Source: Cyanobacteria bacterium K_DeepCast_35m_m2_023
Lineage (GTDB): Bacteria > Cyanobacteriota > Cyanobacteriia > PCC-6307 > Cyanobiaceae
Assembly (NCBI GenBank): GCA_016882345.1
Contig: VGQR01000032.1
Location: 1-12,065, forward strand
DNA length: 12,065 nucleotides
Direction: 5' to 3'
Below are positions 1 through 5,990 of the stretch, piece by piece. The first letter of the stretch is position 1, and each line of letters starts with the position of its first letter. The notes under the pieces were generated by a model. That model was given only the letters and a program-made list of their open reading frames with translations. It was not told where the DNA came from and did not search any database. A program made the translations under genes and the position numbers.

Positions 1-105
1 CGGTGAGCTCGGACCCAGGGCCATACCACCAGCCATGGCGCTGGCCGGCAGCGCGCTGAGGTCTGGAAACGGGGGCAGTGACTCGCTTGCGGGTGATGGC
101 TCCAT
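1..105 (-). CDS. Possible 5' end of a leftward hypothetical protein (cut by window edge)
   Basis: Reading leftward from an ATG at 105-103, the frame stays open to the window edge and gives about 35 residues beginning MEPSPASESLPPFPDLSALP and continuing with a Met/Gly/Ala-rich stretch. Codon use has the GC-rich third positions seen in the neighbouring genes. A weak GAGG lies only two bases before the ATG, too close for a good ribosome site. The gene would diverge from the 138-680 gene with about 30 bp between the two starts, so the two would share a very small promoter region. Too little is visible to name a family. The competing start at 116 uses another frame with a less protein-like product. 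It remains possible that no gene starts here. Confidence 0.35.
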   Translation of the reverse strand, partial: MEPSPASESLPPFPDLSALPASAMAGGMALGPSSP

Positions 106-137
106 AACCTCACCATGGCAGTTCACCGTTCGTTTGC

Positions 138-680
138 ATGACCGACGCCGCTTCTGTCCCCACGACCTTGCTGCAGCCTAGTTTTCAGCAGGCGATGGAC
201 ATCACCGCCCAGTGGCTGAGCCTTTGGGAGAACGGTGAACTCAGTGACGAGGTTCTGGCCGATCGGGTCGCCGAGCTGGTGGGCAGCCGTGACGGCGCCC
301 GCGGGTTCTTTGTGGTCAGCCTGGCCGGTGACAGCCCGCTGATGGACCGCCTGCCCGAGCCGCTGGTGCTGCAGCTGCGGGCTGCCGGCGCCGAGGTGGT
401 GGATCTCAGTGCCCGCAACCTGGCGATGAGCACGGCGATGGCCGTGCACCATCAGCGCAGTGGCGATGGCGATCAGCAGGGTGCGTCCGAAAGGGTCTCG
501 GCGCGCTGCACCGAATTGCTGCGTCAGCTTGAGCCGGCCGCGGTCAAGAGCCGTCTCGAAACGCTACTGGCAGCGGCGGCCACTGGCTCAGGAGACGATG
601 TGGCCTTTCTGCAGCGCTGGGGCTACGACGCCGAGCAGACAGCGGCGATTGCGGCTGCTGTCGAAGCCGTGGCCCAATAG
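138..680 (+). CDS. Conserved-looking hypothetical protein, 180 aa
   Basis: A complete frame of 180 residues from ATG (138) to TAG (680). The product is soluble, acidic and rich in Ala and Leu, with no signal peptide or membrane segment. The first part (about residues 19-60) holds a helical segment with MDITAQWLSLWENGELSDEV. A more hydrophobic, strand-like middle follows (GFFVVSLAGD, about 58-67). The C-terminal half is helical, with FLQRWGYDAEQ near residues 157-167. I recognise no enzyme motif. It reads like one of the conserved unknown proteins of marine and freshwater Synechococcus, but that is an impression from memory, not a search. No Shine-Dalgarno sequence precedes the ATG, and an alternative ATG is at codon 19 (192). 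It diverges from the partial gene at 1-105 and converges on the broken Calx-beta gene, so it is probably a single transcription unit. Confidence 0.8.
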   Translation: MTDAASVPTTLLQPSFQQAMDITAQWLSLWENGELSDEVLADRVAELVGSRDGARGFFVVSLAGDSPLMDRLPEPLVLQLRAAGAEVVDLSARNLAMSTAMAVHHQRSGDGDQQGASERVSARCTELLRQLEPAAVKSRLETLLAAAATGSGDDVAFLQRWGYDAEQTAAIAAAVEAVAQ

Positions 681-716
681 GTCGCCACGCCTGGTCCTGG
701 GGTCAATCGTCGCGAC

Positions 717-1694
717 TTAGATGGTCTCGATGGCGCTGCTCAGGGAGTTGATGAACGGTTTGTTCAACAGCTGGAGGATCGGCCCTTCACTGCCGTCAAT
801 CGTGGCCTTGGCGTTGACGCTCAGCAAGCCTGAGGATTGGTCATAGACCACACTGGTCCCCGTGTTGAAAGCGGTCTGCTGCTCAGAGGCATTGCGAACC
901 TGGGCAAAGTTGACGTTGCCCGCCTTGAACCGATAAGCACTGCGGCTCAATTGAATTTTGTCCCCTTGTTGAGGGTCAAAAGCCACAATGAGATCAGGCC
1001 TGAAGCTTGTGGCGACGACGTTCGGACTGGCAGCCATCTGGAACCAATCCCTGCCGCTGCTGCCTGACAAACGGTCGCTGCCAGAGGTGGCAGCAACAAT
1101 GGTTGGGCTGCCCTGCTGACCCGTGACGGGGTCGACATTGAAGATCGATGCCTGTGCAATGCCCCGGCCGGGGACCAGGCTATGGTTGGAATTAAAAATG
1201 CGCAGACTGAGACTGAACCGCTCAGTCTGTTCCTTCTGGGAGTCGGTGAGCGTCGAAATATGAACGAGCTTTTTGGTTTCGCCGGCGTCGAACCATACGT
1301 TTTCAACTTTGCCGATGTAATCGGCACCCATCCGCGCCGAGTCGTTCATCGTCTCAACCTGAACCGTGGCGATCTGGTTGATCAGGCCTGTGCGTTCGAC
1401 CTGAAAGATGACCGCCTGCCCCTCGGAGGCATCGGCCAGCCGTGTGACTGAAAAGCGCGATCCTTGCGGGGTCGCCTGCGGCTGGATTGGGGTCGTTGCG
1501 GTGGTGTTGGTTGTGGTTGCAGCTGTTGTTGCGCTCCCGGTGGCCGCTGTTGTGGTTGTGCCGCCAGTGTTGGCCTGGCTGACCAGCGCAGCGGGCAGTT
1601 TGAGCGGTGAACCAAAGACGGTCTCGTTTTTGCCCAGGCCATCGCGAAAGAGCGCGTTGATGCGAATCTGCTGGCCGGCCCAGTCCTGGGGCAC
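717..1694 (-). CDS. C-terminal open part of the broken Calx-beta gene (325 codons)
   Basis: This is the longest uninterrupted piece and could still be translated from GTG at 1694-1692, although no good ribosome site precedes it, so I regard it as a fragment of the pseudogene. In its own numbering, residues 42-77 are a Thr/Ala/Gln linker. Residues 79-188 match the Calx-beta pattern: an ASEGQ turn at 89-93, VWFDAGETKKLVHI at 133-146, and the D.....E.FSLSL strand at 151-164. Residues 205-218 are one degenerate RTX-like turn (GSDRLSGSSGRDWF). DLIVAFDPQQGDKIQL (234-249) followed by a VVYDQSSGLLSVNA strand and DGSEGPILQL (300-309) resembles the C-terminal beta-roll and secretion region of RTX proteins. 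Only one nonapeptide-like turn is present, so calcium binding by a long beta-roll is not expected. Confidence 0.5.
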   Translation of the reverse strand: MPQDWAGQQIRINALFRDGLGKNETVFGSPLKLPAALVSQANTGGTTTTAATGSATTAATTTNTTATTPIQPQATPQGSRFSVTRLADASEGQAVIFQVERTGLINQIATVQVETMNDSARMGADYIGKVENVWFDAGETKKLVHISTLTDSQKEQTERFSLSLRIFNSNHSLVPGRGIAQASIFNVDPVTGQQGSPTIVAATSGSDRLSGSSGRDWFQMAASPNVVATSFRPDLIVAFDPQQGDKIQLSRSAYRFKAGNVNFAQVRNASEQQTAFNTGTSVVYDQSSGLLSVNAKATIDGSEGPILQLLNKPFINSLSSAIETI

Positions 1695-1811
1695 GGTGTT
1701 AAGATCTTCATCCAGTTGGCCCAGGGCCCTCCAGCCGACGATCTACTGCCGGTTGTAGGGATTCGTCAGCGCATACTCGGCCAGATAGTGCACTTGTTTG
1801 AGGACACCCTT

Positions 1812-1985
1812 TTAGTTGGGGGTCGGCACGATGCCGTTGCCGTCGCTGATCGAGTTGGCAAGGCTGAGTCGATTGGTCCGAGCGTCGTAACTGGCCGAGA
1901 CAGTCCCCTGGGGAGCGACTTGGGCGCTGGCCCCTGTCACCTGGATCCCGCCTTGAATCACGACTCCTTCAGCCTTGAACGACAT
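1812..1985 (-). CDS. N-terminal fragment of the broken Calx-beta gene (57 aa)
   Basis: ATG 1985-1983 to TAA 1814-1812 gives 57 residues starting MSFKAEGVVIQGGIQVTGAS and ending GNGIVPTPN. The alternating hydrophobic pattern fits beta strands, as in the N-terminal parts of secreted adhesin-like proteins. An AAGAG lies three bases before the ATG, a weak and close ribosome site. In-frame codons before this ATG (reading STYTYQES) are also protein-like back to a TAG at 2012-2010, so the original N-terminus may lie a little further upstream. A free 57-aa peptide is unlikely to have an independent role. Confidence 0.5.
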   Translation of the reverse strand: MSFKAEGVVIQGGIQVTGASAQVAPQGTVSASYDARTNRLSLANSISDGNGIVPTPN

Positions 1986-2020
1986 GGACTCTTGGTAGGT
2001 ATAAGTACTCTACATCCCTG

Positions 2021-2038
2021 AGAAGCCCTGCTGCTTCT
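2021..2038. repeat. Small perfect inverted repeat (6-bp stem, 6-nt loop)
   Basis: AGAAGC at 2021-2026 pairs with GCTTCT at 2033-2038 around the loop CCTGCT. It lies just upstream of the two possible starts of the broken Calx-beta gene and would be in its leader or promoter. No run of T follows on either strand, so it is not a classical terminator. Confidence 0.35.
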
Positions 2039-2072
2039 GGGATGGCCAATGCAGGTTTTGCATGTCCAGGGG

Positions 2073-2086
2073 TTCACTGGAGTGAA
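2073..2086. promoter_or_regulatory. Operator-like dyad TTCACT-GG-AGTGAA
   Basis: The 14-bp element has perfect 6-bp arms with a 2-bp centre, the form of a binding site for a dimeric regulator. It lies between the terminator of the upstream transcription unit (2116-2140) and the start of the broken Calx-beta gene, where a promoter or operator is expected. A 14-bp dyad can occur by chance, and no matching second copy was seen in the window; a related CTGGAGTGA occurs at 2173-2181. Confidence 0.3.
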
Positions 2087-2115
2087 GCCGGCCTCGCCAG
2101 CAGGGCCTTGTCATC

Positions 2116-2140
2116 AAAAAGGCGGTGCTGCTGCACCGCC
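2116..2140 (-). terminator. Rho-independent terminator after the BI-1 gene
   Basis: On the minus strand the sequence is GGCGGTGC-AGCA-GCACCGCC followed directly by TTTTT: a perfect 8-bp GC-rich stem, a 4-nt loop and a U-run. It begins about 48 bp after the stop of the BI-1-family gene, so it would end leftward transcription of the ftn2-ffh-rpsP-phoH-BI-1 series and insulate the Calx-beta gene. Confidence 0.88.
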
Positions 2141-2152
2141 TCAGAACAAGGG

Positions 2153-2181
2153 TTTGCTGGACTGACCCTTTGCTGGAGTGA
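2153..2181. repeat. Short imperfect tandem repeat
   Basis: TTTGCTGGACTGA at 2153-2165 and TTTGCTGGAGTGA at 2169-2181 are 13-mers with one mismatch, three bases apart. They lie just downstream of the BI-1 stop codon and before the terminator, so they would be in the 3' untranslated part of that transcript. No function is evident. Confidence 0.4.
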
Positions 2182-2188
2182 TCCAGGA

Positions 2189-2926
2189 TCAATCGCGGCG
2201 GCTGCCGCCCTGCAGGGCGATGACCAGACGCAGGATAAAAATGAACAGGTTGATGTAAGTAAGGTACATGCCCAGCGCGCCGGCCAGATACTGGTCGTCG
2301 CTGTACATGCGGGGCATGGTGTAGAAGTCGACGAAGGCCGCTCCCACAAACAGCACCGTGCCGAAGCCGGCGATGGCTAGCTCAAAGCCACCTGTTGTGA
2401 ACAGGCCGGGGGCAAAGAAGCTGCCAATGATCTGGACAAACATGGCGATCACCAGGCCCAGGATCCCCAGGCCTACAACCCCACTCAGGGCCTGACCGAC
2501 GTTGTCGCTCATGCGGCGGCCCATCACCGAGGCCACCACGAAGGTGATGCCCGTCGCCAGGGCCGCGGTGCCGACGGCACCGATGCCTGCGCTGGCCACT
2601 GCGTAGCTAACGATGCCGCTGAGGGTGAAGCCGGTGATCAGGCTGTAAGCAGCCAACAGCGGCAGGGCGGTGCTGTTGTTTCCCTTGGTGGCCGCGTTCT
2701 GGGCCACAAAGAACAGGATGAAATTGCCGATCAGCGCCACCCAGAACAGCGGCATGAATAGAGCCGCATTGGTGGCCATCAACGACAGGCCGCCGAGAAC
2801 ACCACCGGCGGTGAGCACCATGCCGCCGCCGACGTAGGGCAGGGCTTTGTTGACGACGTTGGGTCCCACGAGGGCACTGCTCTGTGCCTCGCGGATGGCT
2901 TGTTGGAAATTGCTGCTGGCCGGCAT
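2189..2926 (-). CDS. Bax inhibitor-1 (BI-1/YccA-YetJ) family membrane protein
   Basis: A 245-residue integral membrane protein from ATG 2926. About seven hydrophobic segments are visible, near residues 32-50, 55-75, 88-112, 117-135, 148-168, 182-201 and 212-237, after a short polar N-terminus (MPASSNFQQAIREAQSS). The last third has the BI-1 family pattern: an aromatic-rich helix ending FVDFYTM (about 198-204), a loop containing SDDQY, and a final helix with YLTYINLFIF. Acidic residues at about 200 and 210-211 are candidates for the pH-sensing aspartates described for the family's calcium-leak activity. The frame is open to a TTG at 2950, but I prefer the ATG because it begins directly at the expected soluble N-terminus. 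The gene is 90 bp downstream of the phoH-like gene on the same strand and is followed by a strong terminator. The exact physiological role in cyanobacteria is not established. Confidence 0.88.
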   Translation of the reverse strand: MPASSNFQQAIREAQSSALVGPNVVNKALPYVGGGMVLTAGGVLGGLSLMATNAALFMPLFWVALIGNFILFFVAQNAATKGNNSTALPLLAAYSLITGFTLSGIVSYAVASAGIGAVGTAALATGITFVVASVMGRRMSDNVGQALSGVVGLGILGLVIAMFVQIIGSFFAPGLFTTGGFELAIAGFGTVLFVGAAFVDFYTMPRMYSDDQYLAGALGMYLTYINLFIFILRLVIALQGGSRRD

Positions 2927-3016
2927 GACGGTCCAGAAGGGCGAACTCAATCCATCCTGCCAGCGTTGGCCAGGCTGTGCTGCAGTGTTGCGCGCAGCGA
3001 AGGTGTGGATCTCCCC

Positions 3017-4009
3017 CTAGTGCCGCAGTCCGCGCGGCCTTGGCATGGCGCGAGCATCGCGGGCGGCATAGGCCGTCACCAGTCGCTGCACCAATGGGTG
3101 GCGCACCACATCGGCGGCGGTGAGCCTGCAGATCGCGACCCCTTCGATGCCTTCAAGGACCTCGGCCGCTTCATGCAGGCCGCTGGTGACACCTGGTGGC
3201 AGATCAATCTGGGTGGGATCGCCGGTGATCACCATGCGCGAGTGCTCGCCCAGGCGCGTCAACACCATCCGCATTTGGGCCGTGGTGGTGTTCTGAGCTT
3301 CGTCAAGGATCACAAAGGCATCGGCCAGTGTGCGTCCCCGCATGTAGGCCAGCGGCGCGATCTCAATCACGCCTTTTTCGAGCAGGGCCGCAACCTTGTC
3401 GGACCCCAGCAGGGTGTGCAGGGCGTCATAGAGGGGGCGCAGGTAGGGGTCGACCTTCTGTTGCAGGTCGCCGGGTAGAAAGCCCAGGCGCTCGCCAGCC
3501 TCGACGGCTGGACGGGTGAGGATCAGTTTCTCAACCTTGCGCTCCTGCAGCATGCGCACGGCCAGGACCGTCGCCAGAAAAGTCTTGCCGGTACCCGCCG
3601 GACCCAGGGCCACGGTCAGGTCGTGCCGTTCCATCGCCTCGACATAGGCCCGTTGCCGCAGGGTGCGAGGTCGCAGCAATCGGCCGCTCTGGCTGCGGGC
3701 CAGCACCTGTTGGCCCAGCTGCTGATGCTCCTGGCCGCGGCCGGTGTCGAGGGCCGTCAGAGCGGTCTGCAGGTCGACCGAGCCCACGGCCTGTCCCTCG
3801 CTCCACAGTGGACGCAGCAATTCCACCAGGGCTGCAGAGCGCTCGAGCTGGGTGGCGGTGCCCCGCAGCTCGAGGTCGAGCCCCCTCAGCACCAAAGCGG
3901 CACCCGTGAGTGCCTCAATGCGTCTGAGGGTGGCTTCGGCCTCTCCAGCCAGGGCCAATGCCGCCTCGGTATCCGGCAGATTGAAGACGAACTGAGCGCC
4001 CCCAGCCAT
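3017..4009 (-). CDS. phoH: PhoH-like ATPase
   Basis: A 330-residue PhoH/PhoL-type P-loop protein, a family with a RecA/helicase-like ATPase fold linked to RNA metabolism and often paired with the ribonuclease YbeY. Residues 1-110 form the N-terminal region with a KH-like character. The ATPase domain follows: Walker A GPAGTGKT at 136-143, the TRPAVEAGERLGFLPGD signature at 165-181, Walker B VILDEAQN at 233-240, and the sensor motif ITGDPTQIDLP at 261-271. Near the C-terminus, DVVRHPLVQRLV (300-311) matches the usual family ending. Length is normal. The ATG at 4009 lies 11 bp after the rpsP stop, so translation is probably coupled with rpsP. No ybeY is in the window, but the ribosomal-protein neighbour fits an RNA- or ribosome-related job. 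Family assignment is secure; the RNA substrate is not known. Confidence 0.95.
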   Translation of the reverse strand: MAGGAQFVFNLPDTEAALALAGEAEATLRRIEALTGAALVLRGLDLELRGTATQLERSAALVELLRPLWSEGQAVGSVDLQTALTALDTGRGQEHQQLGQQVLARSQSGRLLRPRTLRQRAYVEAMERHDLTVALGPAGTGKTFLATVLAVRMLQERKVEKLILTRPAVEAGERLGFLPGDLQQKVDPYLRPLYDALHTLLGSDKVAALLEKGVIEIAPLAYMRGRTLADAFVILDEAQNTTTAQMRMVLTRLGEHSRMVITGDPTQIDLPPGVTSGLHEAAEVLEGIEGVAICRLTAADVVRHPLVQRLVTAYAARDARAMPRPRGLRH

Positions 4010-4020
4010 GGGGGGAGCGG

Positions 4021-4150
4021 TCAGGCTTCGGCCGAAGCGTCGGCGTCAGCTGCTGCTTCAGCAGCAGCAGCGGCCTCGGCAGCAGCTTTGGCTTCGGCTG
4101 CCTCCTTGGCGGCCTGTTTGGCCGCAGCTTCGCGGGCTTCGGCTTGCTTC
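4021..4150 (-). repeat. Low-complexity GCN/GAR repeat tract in rpsP
   Basis: The DNA here is made of near-repeats of Ala codons mixed with Glu and Lys codons (GCAGCAG-, GCGGCC- and GCCGAAG-like units). It encodes the S16 tail. Such triplet tracts are prone to length change by slippage, so the tail length may vary between related strains. Confidence 0.6.
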
Positions 4151-4419
4151 TTCTGGCCGATCAGCACCGAGGGACGTGCGGTTTTCTCAAGCAGACCGCC
4201 TTTTTCAAGCAGCGAGCGAACACTGTCGGTGGGTTGGGCCCCCTGGCCGAGCCGATGGCGAATGGCTTCGGCATCGAGTCGGGCTTCCTTGGTGCGGGGG
4301 TTATAGAAGCCCAGCTCCTGCAGGGGACGACCATCGCGGCGCGACGTGCTGTTGGTGGCCACGAGGCGGAAACTCGCTTCCCGCTTCTTTCCAAACCGCT
4401 TCAGGCGGAGCTTAATCAT
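4021..4419 (-). CDS. rpsP: 30S ribosomal protein S16 with long Ala-rich tail
   Basis: The product (132 aa) begins [20 protein letters not shown], the conserved S16 start, with [14 protein letters not shown] at 28-41 and the [18 protein letters not shown] segment at 54-71. S16 binds the 5' and central domains of 16S rRNA during assembly of the 30S subunit. The core occupies about residues 1-85. From about residue 90 a tail of roughly 40 residues is made almost only of Ala, Glu, Lys and Asp (for example [20 protein letters not shown]), probably a flexible or helical surface extension. Many bacterial S16 proteins are only about 80-90 residues. The gene sits 47 bp after ffh and 11 bp before phoH on the same strand, so it is almost certainly co-transcribed with them. 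Confidence 0.97.
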   Translation of the reverse strand: MIKLRLKRFGKKREASFRLVATNSTSRRDGRPLQELGFYNPRTKEARLDAEAIRHRLGQGAQPTDSVRSLLEKGGLLEKTARPSVLIGQKKQAEAREAAAKQAAKEAAEAKAAAEAAAAAEAAADADASAEA

Positions 4420-4466
4420 TGTGGCCTTGCCGATGGATGTCCAATCGAGAAGTGTACCGCTCGGGG

Positions 4467-5927
4467 TCAGAGCTCCCCGAATCCCTTCTTTTTCTTGGCC
4501 GGTTTGGGCGCCTTGCCGGGGCCACCACCCCGGGGGACGCCGCCGCCCATGCCGGGGAAGCCACCGCCCATGCCGGGCATGCCGGGAAAACCGCCGCCCA
4601 TGCCTGGGATACCGGGCATGCCGCCGCCGCGCGACATCTGCTGCATGAAGCCGCGCATCTGCTGAAAGTTCTGAAGCACCTTGTCCACATCGGCCGGGGT
4701 ATGGCCGCTGCCGCTGGCGATGCGACGCCGGCGTGAGGGACTGGCGGCCAGCAGGTCCGGATCCTGGCGTTCGGCCTCGGTCATCGAGCCGATCATCGCT
4801 TCGATTCTCTTGAGCTGCTGCTCGCCCTGCTTGAGCATGCCGTCATCGATCTTGTTCATGCCCGGGATCATTTTCATCAGTCCGCCCAGCGAGCCCATGC
4901 GCTTGATCAGGCGCATCTGCTGCACAAAGTCGGAGAAGTCGAACGTCGCCTCCTGCAGCTTGCGCTGCATGCGCTCGACATCGGCCAGTTCGACCTCCTT
5001 GGTGGCCTTCTCCACCAGGGTGAGCACATCGCCCATGCCGAGGATGCGGCTGGCCATGCGCTCGGGGTGAAACGGCTGCAGCGCCTCGACCTTTTCGCCG
5101 GTGCCGATGAACTTGATCGGCGCGCCGCTCACCTTGCGGATCGACAAGGCCGCGCCACCGCGCGAGTCGCCGTCGAGTTTGGTGAGCACGGCGCCGGTGA
5201 TGCCGACCTGCTCGTGAAAGGCACGGGTCAGTTCGGCCGCTTCTTGGCCGATCATCGAATCGACGACCAGCAGCACCTCGTCGGGCTGGGCGACGGTGCG
5301 GATGCGCACCATCTCCTCCATCATCGCGGTGTCGATCTGCAGGCGGCCGGCGGTGTCGATCAACACCGTGTCAAAGCCCTCGTCTTTGGCTTTGGCGATG
5401 CCGGCGGCGGCGATGTCCTCGGGTTTGGCCTCTGCCCCCAGGCTGAACACCTCGACGCCGATCTGAGCGCCCAGGGTCTGCAGCTGGTCGATGGCGGCCG
5501 GCCGGTAGACGTCGGCCGCCACCAGCAGGGTTTTGCGGCCCTGATCTTTGAGGTGCAGGCCCAGCTTGGCAGTGGCGGTGGTCTTGCCGGCCCCCTGCAG
5601 GCCCGCCATCAGCACCACTGAGGGATCACCGGCCTGGCCACCGGCGGCCAGGGGGGCGTTCTCGCCGCCCATGGTGTCGACCAGCTGCTCATGCACGACC
5701 TGGATGAACTTCTGATCGGGGCTGATGCCGCGCACCACTTCGGTGCCGACCGCCTTGCGGCGCACCTCGTCGACGAAGTCGCGCACCACCGGCAGGCTGA
5801 CGTCGGCCTCGAGCAGTGCCCGGCGCACCTCCTTGAGGGCCCCTTCGACGTTGGTGTCGCTGATCGTGGCCTGGCCGCGCAGGCTTTTGACCGCTTCTTC
5901 AAACCGCTGCGAAAGCTCGTCGAACAC
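4467..5927 (-). CDS. ffh: Signal recognition particle protein Ffh (SRP54)
   Basis: A 486-residue SRP GTPase that binds signal sequences of nascent membrane proteins and delivers ribosomes to FtsY. The N domain covers about 1-85. The G domain has P-loop GLQGAGKTT at 109-117, DTAGR at 191-195, TKLDGD at 249-254 and [10 protein letters not shown] at 274-283. The M domain from about 320 is Met-rich and includes the 4.5S RNA-binding segment [11 protein letters not shown] at 398-408. The start is GTG (5927): [13 protein letters not shown] is the standard Ffh N-terminus and the upstream frame is not needed. The C-terminus is an unusual Gly/Met/Pro tail (about 434-470) ending in a Lys cluster, KKKKGFGEL. 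The gene lies 63 bp after the ftn2-like gene and 47 bp before rpsP on the same strand. No 4.5S RNA gene was recognised in the window. Confidence 0.98.
   Translation of the reverse strand: MFDELSQRFEEAVKSLRGQATISDTNVEGALKEVRRALLEADVSLPVVRDFVDEVRRKAVGTEVVRGISPDQKFIQVVHEQLVDTMGGENAPLAAGGQAGDPSVVLMAGLQGAGKTTATAKLGLHLKDQGRKTLLVAADVYRPAAIDQLQTLGAQIGVEVFSLGAEAKPEDIAAAGIAKAKDEGFDTVLIDTAGRLQIDTAMMEEMVRIRTVAQPDEVLLVVDSMIGQEAAELTRAFHEQVGITGAVLTKLDGDSRGGAALSIRKVSGAPIKFIGTGEKVEALQPFHPERMASRILGMGDVLTLVEKATKEVELADVERMQRKLQEATFDFSDFVQQMRLIKRMGSLGGLMKMIPGMNKIDDGMLKQGEQQLKRIEAMIGSMTEAERQDPDLLAASPSRRRRIASGSGHTPADVDKVLQNFQQMRGFMQQMSRGGGMPGIPGMGGGFPGMPGMGGGFPGMGGGVPRGGGPGKAPKPAKKKKGFGEL
4525..4635 (-). repeat. 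In-frame GC-rich repeats encoding the Ffh Gly-Phe-Pro-Gly-Met tail
   Basis: The unit encoding [10 protein letters not shown] recurs, in full or shortened, about three times ([27 protein letters not shown]), with plus-strand DNA built on CCGCCCATGCCGGG-type units. The repeats lie at the extreme 3' end of ffh, beyond the RNA-binding part of the M domain, and keep frame throughout. Confidence 0.75.
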
Positions 5928-5990
5928 CGAATCAGGGCCGTTGAATGGCCTGATCGTAAAAACTGACGCCGTGGACGCAGCGGAGCTGCT

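Larger units (their letters stand above)
717..1985 (-). pseudogene. Calx-beta/RTX-like secreted protein gene broken by in-frame stops
   Basis: Leftward from ATG 1985 one frame runs to TAA 719-717 but is interrupted by TAA at 1814-1812 and TAG at 1745-1743. All three pieces stay in phase (1985, 1814, 1745 and 1694 differ by multiples of three), and protein-like sequence continues across both stops: TPN-stop-KGVLKQVHYLAEYALTN, then NPYNRQ-stop-IVGWRALGQLDED. The restored product of about 420 residues has a beta-strand-rich N-terminal part, a Thr/Ala linker, a Calx-beta domain and a C-terminal RTX-like secretion region. A signal peptide is absent, as expected for proteins exported by type I secretion. 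Two nonsense changes without a frameshift suggest a recently decayed gene; sequencing error or readthrough are alternatives. The true start may be an ATG at 2015, which is itself followed by a TAG. The gene is noticeably less GC-rich than its neighbours, as is common for accessory surface-protein genes. Confidence 0.72.

Noticed and set aside
681..716. GTCGC/GCGAC pair as a terminator between the convergent genes
   Set aside because: The stem is five base pairs with a loop of about 26 nt and no U-run, too weak to call.
717..1985. Stop-codon reassignment (TAA/TAG read as Gln)
   Set aside because: All other genes in the window end normally at TAA, TAG or TGA, and any TAA or TAG is one C-to-T change from a Gln codon, so a changed code is not supported.
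2010..2192. Leftward 60-codon frame after the BI-1 gene
   Set aside because: It runs through the intrinsic terminator at 2116-2140, has no ribosome site and reads as intergenic sequence. Its only interest is that it shares the frame of the broken Calx-beta gene.
4525..4635. Repeat tract considered as a CRISPR or tandem-repeat locus
   Set aside because: The repeats are imperfect, in frame, without spacers, and fully explained by the Ffh C-terminal tail.
5067..5621. Rightward frame of 184 codons opposite ffh
   Set aside because: Lies entirely within the G domain coding sequence of ffh on the other strand and has the composition of a reverse-frame shadow.
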